Source: Methylocystis sp. L43 (GTDB taxonomy: Bacteria > Pseudomonadota > Alphaproteobacteria > Rhizobiales > Beijerinckiaceae). Taken from it: DNA of 64,000 nucleotides. Where the stretch lies: assembly GCF_015709525.1 (NCBI RefSeq), contig NZ_JADNRA010000019.1:34967-98966 (forward strand), given 5' to 3'. Under the pieces are notes generated by a model. The model had not been told where the DNA came from and searched no databases. It saw only the letters and a program-made list of their open reading frames with translations. Shown piece by piece: positions 35,611 through 45,372 of this stretch. The first letter of the stretch is position 1. Each line of letters starts with the position of its first letter. The position numbers were made by a program, and so were the translations under genes.

Positions 35611-38600
35611 ATGCCGGGTTTGAAAATGCGGGTTAGCGCGCTCGGGAGGGTTTTAGTGCCAGATGCTTCCTCAGCCCTCCACTCGGCTCCCGGCCTCAGT
35701 GAAGCAGACGCGCAGGCCAGGCTGAAGAGCGAGGGCTACAACGAGCTACCGCGGCCGGAACGGCGCACGCCGCTGCGAATCGTTCTCGAGGTCCTGCGCG
35801 AGCCGATGCTCGCGCTGCTCATCGGCGGCGGCCTGATCTACTTGCTGCTGGGGGATTTGAAGGAAGCGTTAATTCTCCTCGTCTTCGCAACAATGTCGGT
35901 CGTCATCACGGCGGTGCAAGAGACCCGCACCGAGCGCGTCCTGGAAGCGCTGCGCGACCTTACGAGTCCGCGCGCGCTGGTTATTCGTGACGGCGTACGT
36001 AAGAGAATCGCTGGGCGCGAAGTCGTGCGTGGCGATGTCGTCGTGCTCAGCGAAGGCGACCGGGTTCCCGCCGACGCGGCGCTCAGCGAATGTCAGGACC
36101 TCCAGATCGACGAATCGCTGCTGACGGGAGAGTCGGCGCCCGTTCGCAAGATCTCCCGCGCCGATGCGCCTCTCGGAAGCCGCCGGCCGGGGGGCGATGA
36201 CCTGCCATTTGTGTTTTCAGGTTCGCTGGTGGTGCGCGGAACCGGAATAGGCGAAGTGATCGCGACCGGCGCACGGAGTGAAATCGGCAAAATTGGCCAA
36301 TCGCTCAGCACGCTCGAAACGGAGCCGCCGCGTCTGCTGGCGCAGACACGGCGTCTTGTGGGGGTGTTTGCTCTCGCAGGAGGCGCCGTGAGCGTTTTGG
36401 CGGTGTTGCTCTACGGCGTATTGCGCGGAGGATGGCTCGATGCGGTGCTCGCGGGCATAGCGCTCGGCATGTCGATGCTGCCCGAAGAGTTTCCCGTCGT
36501 GCTCACCGTATTCATGGCGATGGGAGCATGGCGGATTTCGCGGGCGCGCGTATTGACCCGTCGCGCCGCGGCCATCGAATCTCTGGGTTCGGCGACGGTG
36601 TTGTGCACGGATAAGACCGGCACCCTGACCGAGAACCAGATGTCGATTGCCGAACTACGCCTCAAGGGCGGCGAGGCATTACGAGCCGGCCAGATATCCC
36701 GCTCAATGCCAGCGAGCTTCGATCATCTGGTCCAGTTCGGAATTCTCGCCAGCGCGCCTGATCCATTCGATCCGATGGAAAAAGCGTTCCACGATTTCGG
36801 CCGGAACCATTTGCCCAAGACCGGAACTCTGCTTGGTCCCGATTGGAAGCTTTTGCAAACATACGGTCTTCGTTCCGACCTCCTTGCGATGTCACAGGTC
36901 TGGCAAAGCGACGCCACGCCGGAATTCGTTGTCGCGGCCAAAGGCGCGCCGGAAGCCATCGCTACCCTCTGCCGATTGAACGAGACGGAGTTTGCTGCAG
37001 TGAAGCGGTCCGTTGAGGGCATGGCTGCCGAGGGACAGCGCGTTCTGGGAGTGGCCAGCGCATCCTTCGCGCAGAAAGCATTGCCGGACTCGCAGCGAGA
37101 CTTCACGTTCGAATTTTTGGGGCTCGTCGGACTCGCCGACCCGTTACGCTCGGCCGTTCCAGCCGCCGTGAGCGAGTGTCGGTCGGCAGGCATCAGGGTG
37201 ATCATGATCACGGGCGACTACCCAGCGACGGCGAAGGCCATCGCTCGCCAGGCGGGTCTAAATACCGACGAAGTCGTGACAGGACAGACACTCGAAAGCG
37301 AAAGCGAGCCACAGCTCGCGCAGCGCATGCGGACAGCGAACATATTTGCGCGAATCCTGCCTGATCAGAAGCTCCGAATCGTGAATGCGCTCAAAGCAAA
37401 CGGCGAGATCGTCGCCATGACGGGAGACGGCGTGAATGACGCCCCCTCTCTCAAGGCCGCGCACATTGGCATTGCCATGGGCGGACGCGGAACGGACGTG
37501 GCGCGGGAGGCCTCCTCAATCGTCCTTCTCGATGACGATTTCGGTTCGATCGTCAAGGCGATCCGGCTTGGCCGCAGAATCTACGACAATCTGCGCAAGG
37601 CCACGGGTTTCATCTTCGCGGTGCATGTGCCCATCGCGGGGTTGGCGATATTGCCTCTGCTGTTTGGCCTGCCGCTCCTATTTGGGCCGATGCACATCGC
37701 ATTTCTGGAAATGGTGATCGACCCGGTCTGTTCGCTCGTCTTCGAAGCCGAGATCGAGGAAGACGATGTGATGCGCCGCCCGCCACGTCCTACCGACGAG
37801 CCGCTATTCTCGAGTCCCGTGATCGCGTGGGGCCTCTTACAGGGAGCGTTCGCATTCGCGCTTGTCGCCGTCATTTTCCTCATCGCGCTTAAGCGGGGCA
37901 TGCCAGAGACGGAAGTGCGCGCGTTAACTTTCTTCTCATTGGTCCTCGCGATCGTCAGCCTAATCTTTGTCAACCGCACCTTCAGCGCATCGCTGCTAAC
38001 AGCGCTCCGTCGACCAAACACGGCGCTTGCGTGGGTGCTCCTTGCCGTCGTGGCGATGCTGAGTCTGACGCTCCTTTCGCCCCCCATTAGCGATCTCTTC
38101 CGCTTCGGGCCCCTACACCTGGACGACCTGGCGGTCACGCTCGGCGCCGGCATCATCGTGTTGGTGCTGCTTGAAGCGCTCAAATACGTTTGGCGCGGCG
38201 CAGGACTTAACGGAGTTCGTTGGCTCCGTCGGATATTCGTACAAAGTCGCGTGAACGCGAGGACCTCTGTCGGATGGACGGCAGCCGCGGCGATGGCGAT
38301 TTCATTTGGCTGGCTTCTTATCGCTTATGCGCCAAAGCTCATCACGCCGCGAGAGACTGGGTCGGTTCGAGTAGAGAGGATTGAACCCCCGCCCGCGCAA
38401 CAAGGCGCTCCCACTCCGTCCAAGGAAACGAAATCCGCCGTGGAGGAAGCCCAGCCAAGCGGCCGGGAACAAGACACCAGCACGAGAACGGCGGCTGGCG
38501 GGCCGCCTAAATTTTTAAGCAGGAAGCTGCCCAGCGGTCTCATATTGAATGTTCCGAGCTCCGGCATGGAGGCCAATCTGCTCGAGTTTCTCGAGCGTGA

Positions 38601-38961
38601 AGCGAAGATAGAAGGAGTGACCTGGTTCGACTTCGACCGCCTCCAATTCGAGACGGGCAAAGCAAAACCGCAAGCCGCATTTCAGGATCAGTTAAAAAAC
38701 ATCGCAGACATCCTGGCGGCCTATCCGAACGTCATATCCGTGATTGGCGGTTATACGGACAGCGTCGGCGCCCGGAGCGCAAATAGGAGACTGTCAAAAG
38801 CGCGCGCAGACTCGGTGATGCGCGAGTTGACGAGAATGGGCGTGGACGCTTCACGCCTCAACACGAAAGGTTATGGCGAAAGCCATCCGGTCGCAACCAA
38901 TGACACTGAGGAGGGACGGACAAAAAATCGACGAATCTCGCTAGGCGTAACTCAAAAGTAG
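35611..38961 (+). CDS. P-type cation ATPase fused to a membrane anchor and OmpA-like domain
   Basis: A 1116-residue protein in one uninterrupted frame. Residues about 1-860 are a full P-type ATPase of the Ca/heavy-cation (non-CPx) type: TGES at ~172-175, TM4 motif PEEFP at ~291-295, phosphorylation motif DKTGTLT (Asp ~334), N-domain KGAPE, hinge MITGD and TGDGVNDAP at ~603-611. The last membrane segments are in ~735-860. Residues ~887-910 form an extra hydrophobic span, followed by a Pro/Thr/Glu-rich linker and an OmpA-like domain (~1003-1110) with GYTDSVG, LSKARA and TEEGRTKNRRI. Since the ATPase C terminus is normally cytoplasmic, the extra span would place the OmpA domain in the periplasm, where it could bind peptidoglycan. 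The transported ion is unknown. The region just upstream contains IS scars. Confidence 0.85.
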   Translation: MPGLKMRVSALGRVLVPDASSALHSAPGLSEADAQARLKSEGYNELPRPERRTPLRIVLEVLREPMLALLIGGGLIYLLLGDLKEALILLVFATMSVVITAVQETRTERVLEALRDLTSPRALVIRDGVRKRIAGREVVRGDVVVLSEGDRVPADAALSECQDLQIDESLLTGESAPVRKISRADAPLGSRRPGGDDLPFVFSGSLVVRGTGIGEVIATGARSEIGKIGQSLSTLETEPPRLLAQTRRLVGVFALAGGAVSVLAVLLYGVLRGGWLDAVLAGIALGMSMLPEEFPVVLTVFMAMGAWRISRARVLTRRAAAIESLGSATVLCTDKTGTLTENQMSIAELRLKGGEALRAGQISRSMPASFDHLVQFGILASAPDPFDPMEKAFHDFGRNHLPKTGTLLGPDWKLLQTYGLRSDLLAMSQVWQSDATPEFVVAAKGAPEAIATLCRLNETEFAAVKRSVEGMAAEGQRVLGVASASFAQKALPDSQRDFTFEFLGLVGLADPLRSAVPAAVSECRSAGIRVIMITGDYPATAKAIARQAGLNTDEVVTGQTLESESEPQLAQRMRTANIFARILPDQKLRIVNALKANGEIVAMTGDGVNDAPSLKAAHIGIAMGGRGTDVAREASSIVLLDDDFGSIVKAIRLGRRIYDNLRKATGFIFAVHVPIAGLAILPLLFGLPLLFGPMHIAFLEMVIDPVCSLVFEAEIEEDDVMRRPPRPTDEPLFSSPVIAWGLLQGAFAFALVAVIFLIALKRGMPETEVRALTFFSLVLAIVSLIFVNRTFSASLLTALRRPNTALAWVLLAVVAMLSLTLLSPPISDLFRFGPLHLDDLAVTLGAGIIVLVLLEALKYVWRGAGLNGVRWLRRIFVQSRVNARTSVGWTAAAAMAISFGWLLIAYAPKLITPRETGSVRVERIEPPPAQQGAPTPSKETKSAVEEAQPSGREQDTSTRTAAGGPPKFLSRKLPSGLILNVPSSGMEANLLEFLEREAKIEGVTWFDFDRLQFETGKAKPQAAFQDQLKNIADILAAYPNVISVIGGYTDSVGARSANRRLSKARADSVMRELTRMGVDASRLNTKGYGESHPVATNDTEEGRTKNRRISLGVTQK

Positions 38962-40215
38962 CGAATGCTAAGAAAAGTGGTTTCAGCAAGTTTGAGGGCT
39001 ATGGCGCAAATTCAAACGAACGGTCGCAAAAGCCGCATTTGGGCGTTCGACGGGACAAGCCGCAATGACCGTGTTCCAAATCTCTGGCGCGGTTTTGCCG
39101 TCACTGAAGCTTCTTGTGGCTCAACGGCGTCCGCGGGACCGTGATGATCTTCCCGAACCCTCGAACCGGTAGAAGACGCGAACCTTCCCGGAAGGATGTG
39201 TCATGCAGTAGTTGGCCACTTCTGGGAAGAGCCGGGCCATTTCGAGCTTTGTCGTCATAGACAGCTTCATCATGAGCGCACATGCGATGACGGAGTTGAT
39301 CATTTGTCCTCTCTGCGCATCCGAGCGCACGCTCGGCCTCCTTGGTCGAGCGGCGGAAGGAAGCCATGACGATGACGTTCATGAACCCTATAAGCCCAAG
39401 CTCTGTGCGAAATTCGGGCTAAGTCAAGTCCAATCGACGACCCACTCAATTTTCTGGGAGCGATCTCCAATCGTTCGTTGATGCGGAAGCTCATGATCCT
39501 AGACGCAGCCGGACGGGCTCGGCCCACTCCTCGTCTTAGCTGCTCTTGCGTTCCCCGCACAGCGGGGGCGAGCTGACCAAGCCCCGGGGTGGGGCGGGAG
39601 CCAGGGTGATCAATTTGGCGCCATCGTTATCGCTGCGCTCCCAGTTTTCCGCTCGCCTATCGACGCGCTGAACGAGCGCGGTTTTCGATGTCTAGGGAGC
39701 ATGCTTGTCGATTTCGCAGCGCATAGGGCGCGATCTCGCGATGCTCGTCTCGCATGATTGCTCAGCGGCAGGTCAGAAGGCGGAGGGTGCGAACATCCAT
39801 AGGACGCCGATTGCAGCCAACGCACGCCACTTGCACGTCGTTGAGAGCCTGCGGCGAACTCTAAAGGAAAGGTCTGCGGCGAGATCGAGGTCTCTCAGTT
39901 TTCATTAGCATTGGCGTCCTTGAACCCTTCGACGATCGCCCGAGCGATTTCGAGCGTCGGGAATATCACTGCGGCGATGCCTTTGGGCGCGGCAAATCGG
40001 CTCAGCAGACCCTTTAAGTGGAAGATCGCAACCAACGTCAGAGCCGCCTCGGCCGGGCGCCGGTCACATGTGGACACCGCGCCGAAGATCAACGGCGCAT
40101 GCTTCCCCAATGCTTTGTATCGAATCCACTAATGGCGCCATGAGCAAGCATCATGCGCCGGGTAACGTTCGACAGGATAGAATCCGTCGGCGTCCAAAGC
40201 CGTCCCGGAGTTCCC
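38962..40215. other. 1.25-kb gap without a convincing gene
   Basis: Only short open frames are present. On the minus strand around 39121-39330 two overlapping frames share the readable stretch VANYCMTHPSGKVRVFYRFEG, which could be the remains of a frameshifted small gene. Around 39895-40110 (minus) a 71-codon frame from TTG has an AAPKGIAAVIFPTLEIARAIVEGF stretch region but no ribosome site. I see no RNA gene. Confidence 0.35.
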
Positions 40216-41313
40216 ATGCGAACGAGCCTAATCTTCCTGTCAATGCTGGCCGTTTTTGTGAGCCGAGCGGAAGCCGCACAGCAGCCCAACTACGAAATCA
40301 TAGCAAGGCTCGCGCAAGCGCCCGGCAACGTCACGGTCACCGGGAGCGGCAAAGTCATTATGAGCCAGCATCAGTTCTACGAACCGAATTACTCGGTCGT
40401 TGAGCATCGCGACGACGGTTCGCTCGCGCCCTTTCCCAACAAAGAACTCAATGACCGGCTGAGCCATTCTGAGCTCAAGCTGGATTCTGTTCTTGGCGTT
40501 AGGAGCGGCGCCGACGACGTTGTCTGGATGCTCGATAATGGCATGCGCAGCGGAGTCACGCCAAAACTTGTCGGCTGGGATACGAAGGCCGATAAGTTGC
40601 ACCGCGTTATCTATTTACCGCCGCCTATCGCTCCCAAAGATGCGTTCGTCAACGATTTTGCCGTCGACGGCAAGCACAACAAGATATTCATCGCCGATCC
40701 CGCGGGTGGAGCAAATGCAGCGTTCATCGTGGTGGATCTGCAAACGGGCGCCGCGCGTCGCGTGTTGGAAGGTCACTCCAGCGTTGTGCCCGAGAATATC
40801 GATTTTGTCATCGATGGGCGCCCCATTCAGGTGAAAGACCCCGCCGGTCATCTCGTGCGCCCCCATATCGGCGTCAACCCGATCACTGAAGATCTGCAGA
40901 ACGAATGGGTGTATTTTGGTCCTATGCACGGAACGAGCCTTTACCGCATAAAGGCCGCTGACTTGGCCGATGAAGCTCTCGGCGAAGCGGAGCTTGGCGC
41001 GCGGGTTGAGCGCTATAGCGCCAAGCCCATCTGCGACGGCATCAGCATCGACAGGGACGATAACATCTACCTCGGCGATCTTGCCGAAAATGCGATCGGG
41101 GTGATCAAGGGGGATCGCAGTTATCAGCGGCTCGCACAAGACGAAGAGTTGTCCTGGGTCGACTCGCTGAGTTTTGGGCCGGGGGGCAAGCTCTATGCCG
41201 TCGTTAATCGCTTGCACAAATCCGCTGTTCTAAACGGCGGAGAGTCATTGTCGAAGCCGCCGTATTTCCTCATCGAGGTCAAAGCGATGGCCTCCGGCCT
41301 CGCGGGCAGATGA
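40216..41313 (+). CDS. Secreted SMP-30/major-royal-jelly-like beta-propeller protein
   Basis: A 365-residue periplasmic protein. The ATG at 40216 is chosen because it opens directly on a signal peptide (MRTSLIFLSMLAVFVSRAEA, cut near residue 20). The body is a six-bladed propeller with repeated strands such as DVVWMLDNGM, NDFAVDGKHNKIFIAD, AFIVVDLQTGAARRVL and ISIDRDDNIYLGDLAENAIG, as in royal-jelly and L-dopachrome tautomerase-related proteins. The D-G-I-x-x-D and D-x-x-x-L-S-F-G-P-G-G motifs are typical of lactonase-like propellers. The gene converges on the LysR gene near pxm. The substrate is unknown. Confidence 0.8.
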   Translation: MRTSLIFLSMLAVFVSRAEAAQQPNYEIIARLAQAPGNVTVTGSGKVIMSQHQFYEPNYSVVEHRDDGSLAPFPNKELNDRLSHSELKLDSVLGVRSGADDVVWMLDNGMRSGVTPKLVGWDTKADKLHRVIYLPPPIAPKDAFVNDFAVDGKHNKIFIADPAGGANAAFIVVDLQTGAARRVLEGHSSVVPENIDFVIDGRPIQVKDPAGHLVRPHIGVNPITEDLQNEWVYFGPMHGTSLYRIKAADLADEALGEAELGARVERYSAKPICDGISIDRDDNIYLGDLAENAIGVIKGDRSYQRLAQDEELSWVDSLSFGPGGKLYAVVNRLHKSAVLNGGESLSKPPYFLIEVKAMASGLAGR

Positions 41314-41374
41314 GGCTTTGGCCGACGTCGAAACAGGACCGGCAAAAGGCAAAGGCGCCGTCAAGGTCAGATAG

Positions 41375-42298
41375 CTAAACACGCAGGTTCCGGGAAACTT
41401 CGACGATTTGATCACGCAACCAGCGATGGGCGGGGTCGAGATCATGGAGCGGGTGCCAGACCATGACGAGGTCATAGGCCGGCAATTCGATCGGGATGGA
41501 CACAATTTTCAGCGGGGCAAGGCCGATAAAGTCAATGGCGATCCGCTCCGGCAGGGACAAGATCATATCGGTCTTCGCCACAATGAAGGGGGCCGAGAGG
41601 AAGTGAGGCACGATCAACGCGATGCGGCGCGCCAGCCCTCGCTCGGCGAGCCACTCGTCGATTAGTCCAACACGTGTGCCGGTACGGGAGATCAGCATGT
41701 GCTTGCGCGAGACATATTCCTCAAGCGTTAGCCGACCGCTTTTGCCGATCATATGCTGCATGCCGACGACGCAGGCCATTCGGTCGTCAAAAAGCTTTGT
41801 TCTGCTCAAATAGGCCGGCGGCTTTAGTATCGCATCGAAGCCCAGCACGACATCGAGATCATTGTGCTCAAGGTCCGCTTCTGGAAATGGCGACTCGGTT
41901 CTCTTGACATGGATGTCGATGCCCGGCGCGCCCAACGCAATGCGCTCGATGAGCGGAGGAAGCACCAGCAGGTCCATGTAATCAGTTGCGGCGATCACAA
42001 ACCGCCGCCTGCTTTGTGCAGGAACGAATTCTTCCGGCGCACGGATCAGGCGCTTGATGTCGCGTAGCAGGGCCTTCACCGGGTCGACCAGCGACAGCGC
42101 GCGCTCTGTCGGCTTCATGCCTCCCGGCGTCTTGACGAGTAGTGGATCGTCCAACTGTTGTCTGAGCCGCTGCAAGGTATGGCTCATCGCCGACTGCGTA
42201 ACGAACAGGCGTTCGGCGGCGCGCGAGACGTTCTTTTCTTCCATGAGGAGGTCGAACGCCACGAGCAGGTTGATGTCGAAATTATGCAGCTCGGTCAT
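41375..42298 (-). CDS. LysR-family regulator divergent from pxmABC
   Basis: A 307-residue LysR regulator. The N-terminal helix-turn-helix (residues about 8-65) has VSRAAERLFVTQSAMSHTLQRLR. The rest is a two-lobe effector domain; the FVIAATDYMDLLVLPPLI start and the DLDVVLGFD strand are of the NodD/LinR-like subgroup. It is transcribed away from pxmA across a 201-bp gap, the usual arrangement for a LysR protein that controls its neighbour, so it is the best candidate regulator of pxmABC. That role is inference. Confidence 0.88.
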   Translation of the reverse strand: MTELHNFDINLLVAFDLLMEEKNVSRAAERLFVTQSAMSHTLQRLRQQLDDPLLVKTPGGMKPTERALSLVDPVKALLRDIKRLIRAPEEFVPAQSRRRFVIAATDYMDLLVLPPLIERIALGAPGIDIHVKRTESPFPEADLEHNDLDVVLGFDAILKPPAYLSRTKLFDDRMACVVGMQHMIGKSGRLTLEEYVSRKHMLISRTGTRVGLIDEWLAERGLARRIALIVPHFLSAPFIVAKTDMILSLPERIAIDFIGLAPLKIVSIPIELPAYDLVMVWHPLHDLDPAHRWLRDQIVEVSRNLRV

Positions 42299-42355
42299 GG
42301 CGTTTCCTCACTAGGCTCTCTCCGCGCGCGGCAAATGCGTCGACGGTGATTTTTA

Positions 42356-42371
42356 TTCATAGGGCTATCAA
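42356..42371. promoter_or_regulatory. Candidate LysR operator in the LysR-pxmA gap
   Basis: TTCATAGGGCTATCAA is an imperfect palindrome (arms match at 6 of 7 positions), 58 bp before the regulator start and about 130 bp before pxmA. An A/T-rich patch lies just beside it in an otherwise GC-rich region. It is the best LysR-binding-type dyad in this gap. Confidence 0.4.
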
Positions 42372-42499
42372 AACTCGCCATTTCACGCAGCGCCTCGCGC
42401 TCCCTAGGCTTGCCGAGAGTTGCGCCGTCTCGTCGTTCGCCATTCTGGCCGCCGTTCGGGAAGGAGTCGCACAGAGAGCTAACCTTCGTGGAGGACCGC

Positions 42500-43252
42500 A
42501 TGACTGGCAAATCCCTGGATATTCCAGCACGGCCCTATACAGGGGAAAAGGCGAGACTGAGCCGCGCCTATGACTATCTGATCCTGGTGCTCGCGTTATT
42601 CCTTTTCATTGGCTCCTTCCACTTGCACGTTGCGCTGACCGTCGGCGATTGGGACTTCTGGCAAGACTGGAAGGATCGGCAATGGTGGCCGCTCATCACT
42701 CCCCTGATGATGATTACCTTCCCCGCGGCGGTACAGGCCGTGCTTTGGCCAAACTTCAGGTTGCCGCTTGGCGCGACGCTTTGCATCTCATGCTTGCTGA
42801 TCGGCACATGGATCACGCGCTTCTTCGCCTATCACATGTGGAACTTCTTCCCGATAAACGAAGTCCTGCCAGCCACGATGTTGCCGAGCGCGCTCGTCCT
42901 CGACGCAATTTTGATGTTGAGCAACAGTCTGACTGTCACGAGCATCTTTGGCGGCATGGTTTTCGCCCTGCTTTTCTACCCGACCAACTGGCCCATTTTC
43001 GGCATGTTTCATGTGCCGGTGGAGTATGGCGGCGCACAGCTCACCGTGGCCGACCTCTTCGGCTTTCAATACATCCGCGCGGGGACGCCTGAATATCTTC
43101 GCATTATCGAGCGTGGAACGCTGCGAACCTACGGCCAATATGCGACGCCGTTGTCGGCGTTTTGTTCAGCGCTGCTTTGCACCCTGATGTATCCGCTCTG
43201 GTGGTATCTGGGAAAAGCATTTGCGACGACAAAATACGTCAAGAATATCTGA
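42500..43252 (+). CDS. pxmA: Copper membrane monooxygenase subunit A (pXMO type)
   Basis: A 250-residue, seven-span membrane protein of the AmoA/PmoA family. The ATG at 42500 is chosen for the GTGGAGG ribosome site and normal length. It has the conserved HLHVALTVGDWDFWQDWKDR segment region near residues 40-57, LPLGATLC, TRFFAYHMWNFFPINEVLP and a C-terminal RTYGQYATPLSAF stretch. The gene order A-B-C, opposite to pmoCAB/amoCAB, and sequence differences in the usual primer regions point to the pXMO group described in methanotrophs. It forms the membrane core with subunits B and C. The in vivo substrate of pXMO is not settled. Confidence 0.88.
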   Translation: MTGKSLDIPARPYTGEKARLSRAYDYLILVLALFLFIGSFHLHVALTVGDWDFWQDWKDRQWWPLITPLMMITFPAAVQAVLWPNFRLPLGATLCISCLLIGTWITRFFAYHMWNFFPINEVLPATMLPSALVLDAILMLSNSLTVTSIFGGMVFALLFYPTNWPIFGMFHVPVEYGGAQLTVADLFGFQYIRAGTPEYLRIIERGTLRTYGQYATPLSAFCSALLCTLMYPLWWYLGKAFATTKYVKNI

Positions 43253-43267
43253 GGGAGAGGCAACGAG

Positions 43268-44500
43268 ATGAAAATGTCACTCAAGACTCTCTTCAGCGCC
43301 GCTTGCCTCGGATTGTGCGCCGGAGCGCTTGCGCCCGAAGCAGCGCTCGCCCATGGCGAAAAGGCCCTGGAGCCCTTCGTCCGCATGCGTACGATCCAAT
43401 GGTACGATGTGGCGTGGTCGAAGGCGAAGCTCAACGTCAATGAAGAGGTTGTCATTACCGGTAAGTTCCACGTCAATGCGGACTGGCCGCGCGGGGTGGC
43501 GCAACCGGACGCGACCTATCTCAATGTCTCCGCTCCGGGCCCCGTCTTCATTCGAACCGAGCGCTATCTCAACGGACAATCGTCCGTCAGCTCCTCCGCT
43601 TTGAAACTCGGCGGCGACTACGAATTCAAAATCGTGATGAAGGCCAGGATTCCTGGTCGCTTCCATCTTCATCCATTCGTCAATCTGCATGACGCGGGCT
43701 CCGTCGTGGGCCCGGGCCAATGGATGGAAGTCGAGGGCGATGCCTCCGCATTCACTAACCAGATCAAGACGCTCGATGGCAGCGTGATAGACATGGAGAC
43801 ATACGGGCTCGCGAATGGCGTGGCCTGGCACGGCTTCTGGATCGCGCTCGGTTCGGCGTGGCTGCTTTGGTGGGTCAGGCGTCCGCTGTTTATTCCACGC
43901 TATAAAATGCTGCATGCCGGCCAAGACGCGAGCCTTATCTCCCCGCTCGACCGGAAGATTGGTGCGGCGATCATCTTCGCAGTTCCGATGATCGTATTCG
44001 GCGCGAACTTCGTAACGGATCTAAAATATCCAAACGCCATCCCTCTGCAAGCCGCAATGGATCAGATCGATACGCTTCCGCCCGCCGTCGACGTCGGAGC
44101 GGTGCAGGTCAAGATTCAGCGCGCCGAATACAATGTGCCTGCTCGTGCAATGATCATGACCGCGCTGCTTCATAACGGCTCCGACCATCCCGTCCGGGTT
44201 GGCGAGTTCGCGACCGCAAATGTGCGCTTCCTTAACCCCGCGGTTGTCCAGCCGCCACAGGACGAGGGCGCCGCTTTGGCTGCACGCGAAGGGCTGAGCA
44301 TCGACACAGCGGATCCCATTGCGCCGGGCGAGACGAGAACGATTCGTATCACGGCCGAGGATTCGCTTTGGCAGCGGGAGAGGCTCGATGGCCTGATCCG
44401 CGACGCGGATACGCGGATGGGAGGCTTACTCTTCCTCTATGACAATGCGGGCCAACGCTATGTCTCCAGCGTGTCCGCTCCGGTCATCCCGAAATTCTAA
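43268..44500 (+). CDS. pxmB: Copper membrane monooxygenase subunit B (pXMO type)
   Basis: A 410-residue subunit with two periplasmic cupredoxin-like domains joined by two membrane spans (about 186-210 and 233-253). The signal peptide (1-28, …EAALA) is cut so that His29 becomes the first residue. His29, His133 and His135 (HGEK and FHLHPFVN) line up with His33, His137 and His139 of Methylococcus PmoB at a constant offset of 4, so the CuB site is intact. A GAGGGAGAG ribosome site precedes the ATG, 15 bp after pxmA. Confidence 0.9.
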   Translation: MKMSLKTLFSAACLGLCAGALAPEAALAHGEKALEPFVRMRTIQWYDVAWSKAKLNVNEEVVITGKFHVNADWPRGVAQPDATYLNVSAPGPVFIRTERYLNGQSSVSSSALKLGGDYEFKIVMKARIPGRFHLHPFVNLHDAGSVVGPGQWMEVEGDASAFTNQIKTLDGSVIDMETYGLANGVAWHGFWIALGSAWLLWWVRRPLFIPRYKMLHAGQDASLISPLDRKIGAAIIFAVPMIVFGANFVTDLKYPNAIPLQAAMDQIDTLPPAVDVGAVQVKIQRAEYNVPARAMIMTALLHNGSDHPVRVGEFATANVRFLNPAVVQPPQDEGAALAAREGLSIDTADPIAPGETRTIRITAEDSLWQRERLDGLIRDADTRMGGLLFLYDNAGQRYVSSVSAPVIPKF

Positions 44501-44571
44501 TGACAATCTCGCGCGGCGGGGCAAAGAGCGTCGCGCGCGCGAAAAAATTCAGGCCAACCAAAGGAGCGGCC

Positions 44572-45348
44572 ATGAGCACCACCGCGCAAACAATCTCCCA
44601 ATCCACCCCGCGGGCGCCTTTCAATCTGCCCTGGTATCTGAGAGACCTGCCGAAATATCTCCTGACCTTCGCCGTGATGACCGTCATCTACGTCGGCTTT
44701 CGGATGTATCAGGGCGCTTATGCTATTTCGACCGGCCTAGACTCTTCCGATCCGGCGTTCGACATTCATTGGATGCGATTGCTCTACCTCGAGGGCGCAT
44801 TTCTGTTGATCGTGTTTCCGATGCTGTGGGGCTATCTTTGGTTCACCCGCGATCGAAACCTCGATAAGATTACGCCAAAGGAGGAGATTACGCGCTACTT
44901 CACGCTGACGATGTGGATCAGCATCTACACATTCGCTGTTTATTGGGCCGGCAGCTATTTTGCGGAGCAGGACAATTCCTGGCATCAGGTTTCCGTCCGC
45001 GACACGCCTTTCACCGCCAACCACATCATCGAATTCTACTTCAACTTTCCCTTCTACATCCTGATGGGCGGCTCGGCGTGGCTGTACGCGAGGACGCGTC
45101 TGCCGCTTTACGCCAATGGGATTTCTCTCCCTCTGACGCTTGCGGTCGTCGGTCCGTTCATGATCTTCGTTAGCGTAGGATTTAACGAGTGGGGCCACAC
45201 CTTCTGGTTTCGCGAGGAGTTCTTCGCAGCGCCGATTCATTGGGGCTTCGTCACTGGCGTGTGGTTTGCCCTTGGCGTCGGCGGAATTTTGCTGCAGCAG
45301 GTGATGCGTCTCGTTCAACTTTTGGACCAGATCGAGGACGCGGCCTGA
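44572..45348 (+). CDS. pxmC: Copper membrane monooxygenase subunit C (pXMO type)
   Basis: A 258-residue membrane subunit from the ATG at 44572 (ribosome site AAAGGAG). All six metal-ligand positions known from Methylococcus PmoC are kept at a constant offset of 22: Asp134, His138 and His151 for the CuC site (EQDNSWHQ … FTANH), and Asn205, His209 and His223 for the CuD site (FNEWGHTFW … PIH). The TRDRNL and NEWGHTFWF blocks are typical of the family. The complete ligand set suggests an active enzyme. The gene lies 71 bp after pxmB. Confidence 0.9.
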   Translation: MSTTAQTISQSTPRAPFNLPWYLRDLPKYLLTFAVMTVIYVGFRMYQGAYAISTGLDSSDPAFDIHWMRLLYLEGAFLLIVFPMLWGYLWFTRDRNLDKITPKEEITRYFTLTMWISIYTFAVYWAGSYFAEQDNSWHQVSVRDTPFTANHIIEFYFNFPFYILMGGSAWLYARTRLPLYANGISLPLTLAVVGPFMIFVSVGFNEWGHTFWFREEFFAAPIHWGFVTGVWFALGVGGILLQQVMRLVQLLDQIEDAA

Positions 45349-45372
45349 CAAAGGCGCCTGCGGCGCGTGCGT

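Noticed and set aside
42500..45348. Reading the monooxygenase operon as canonical pMMO or AMO
   Set aside because: Canonical operons are ordered C-A-B; here the order is A-B-C and the A subunit differs at the usual primer regions, so pXMO fits better.
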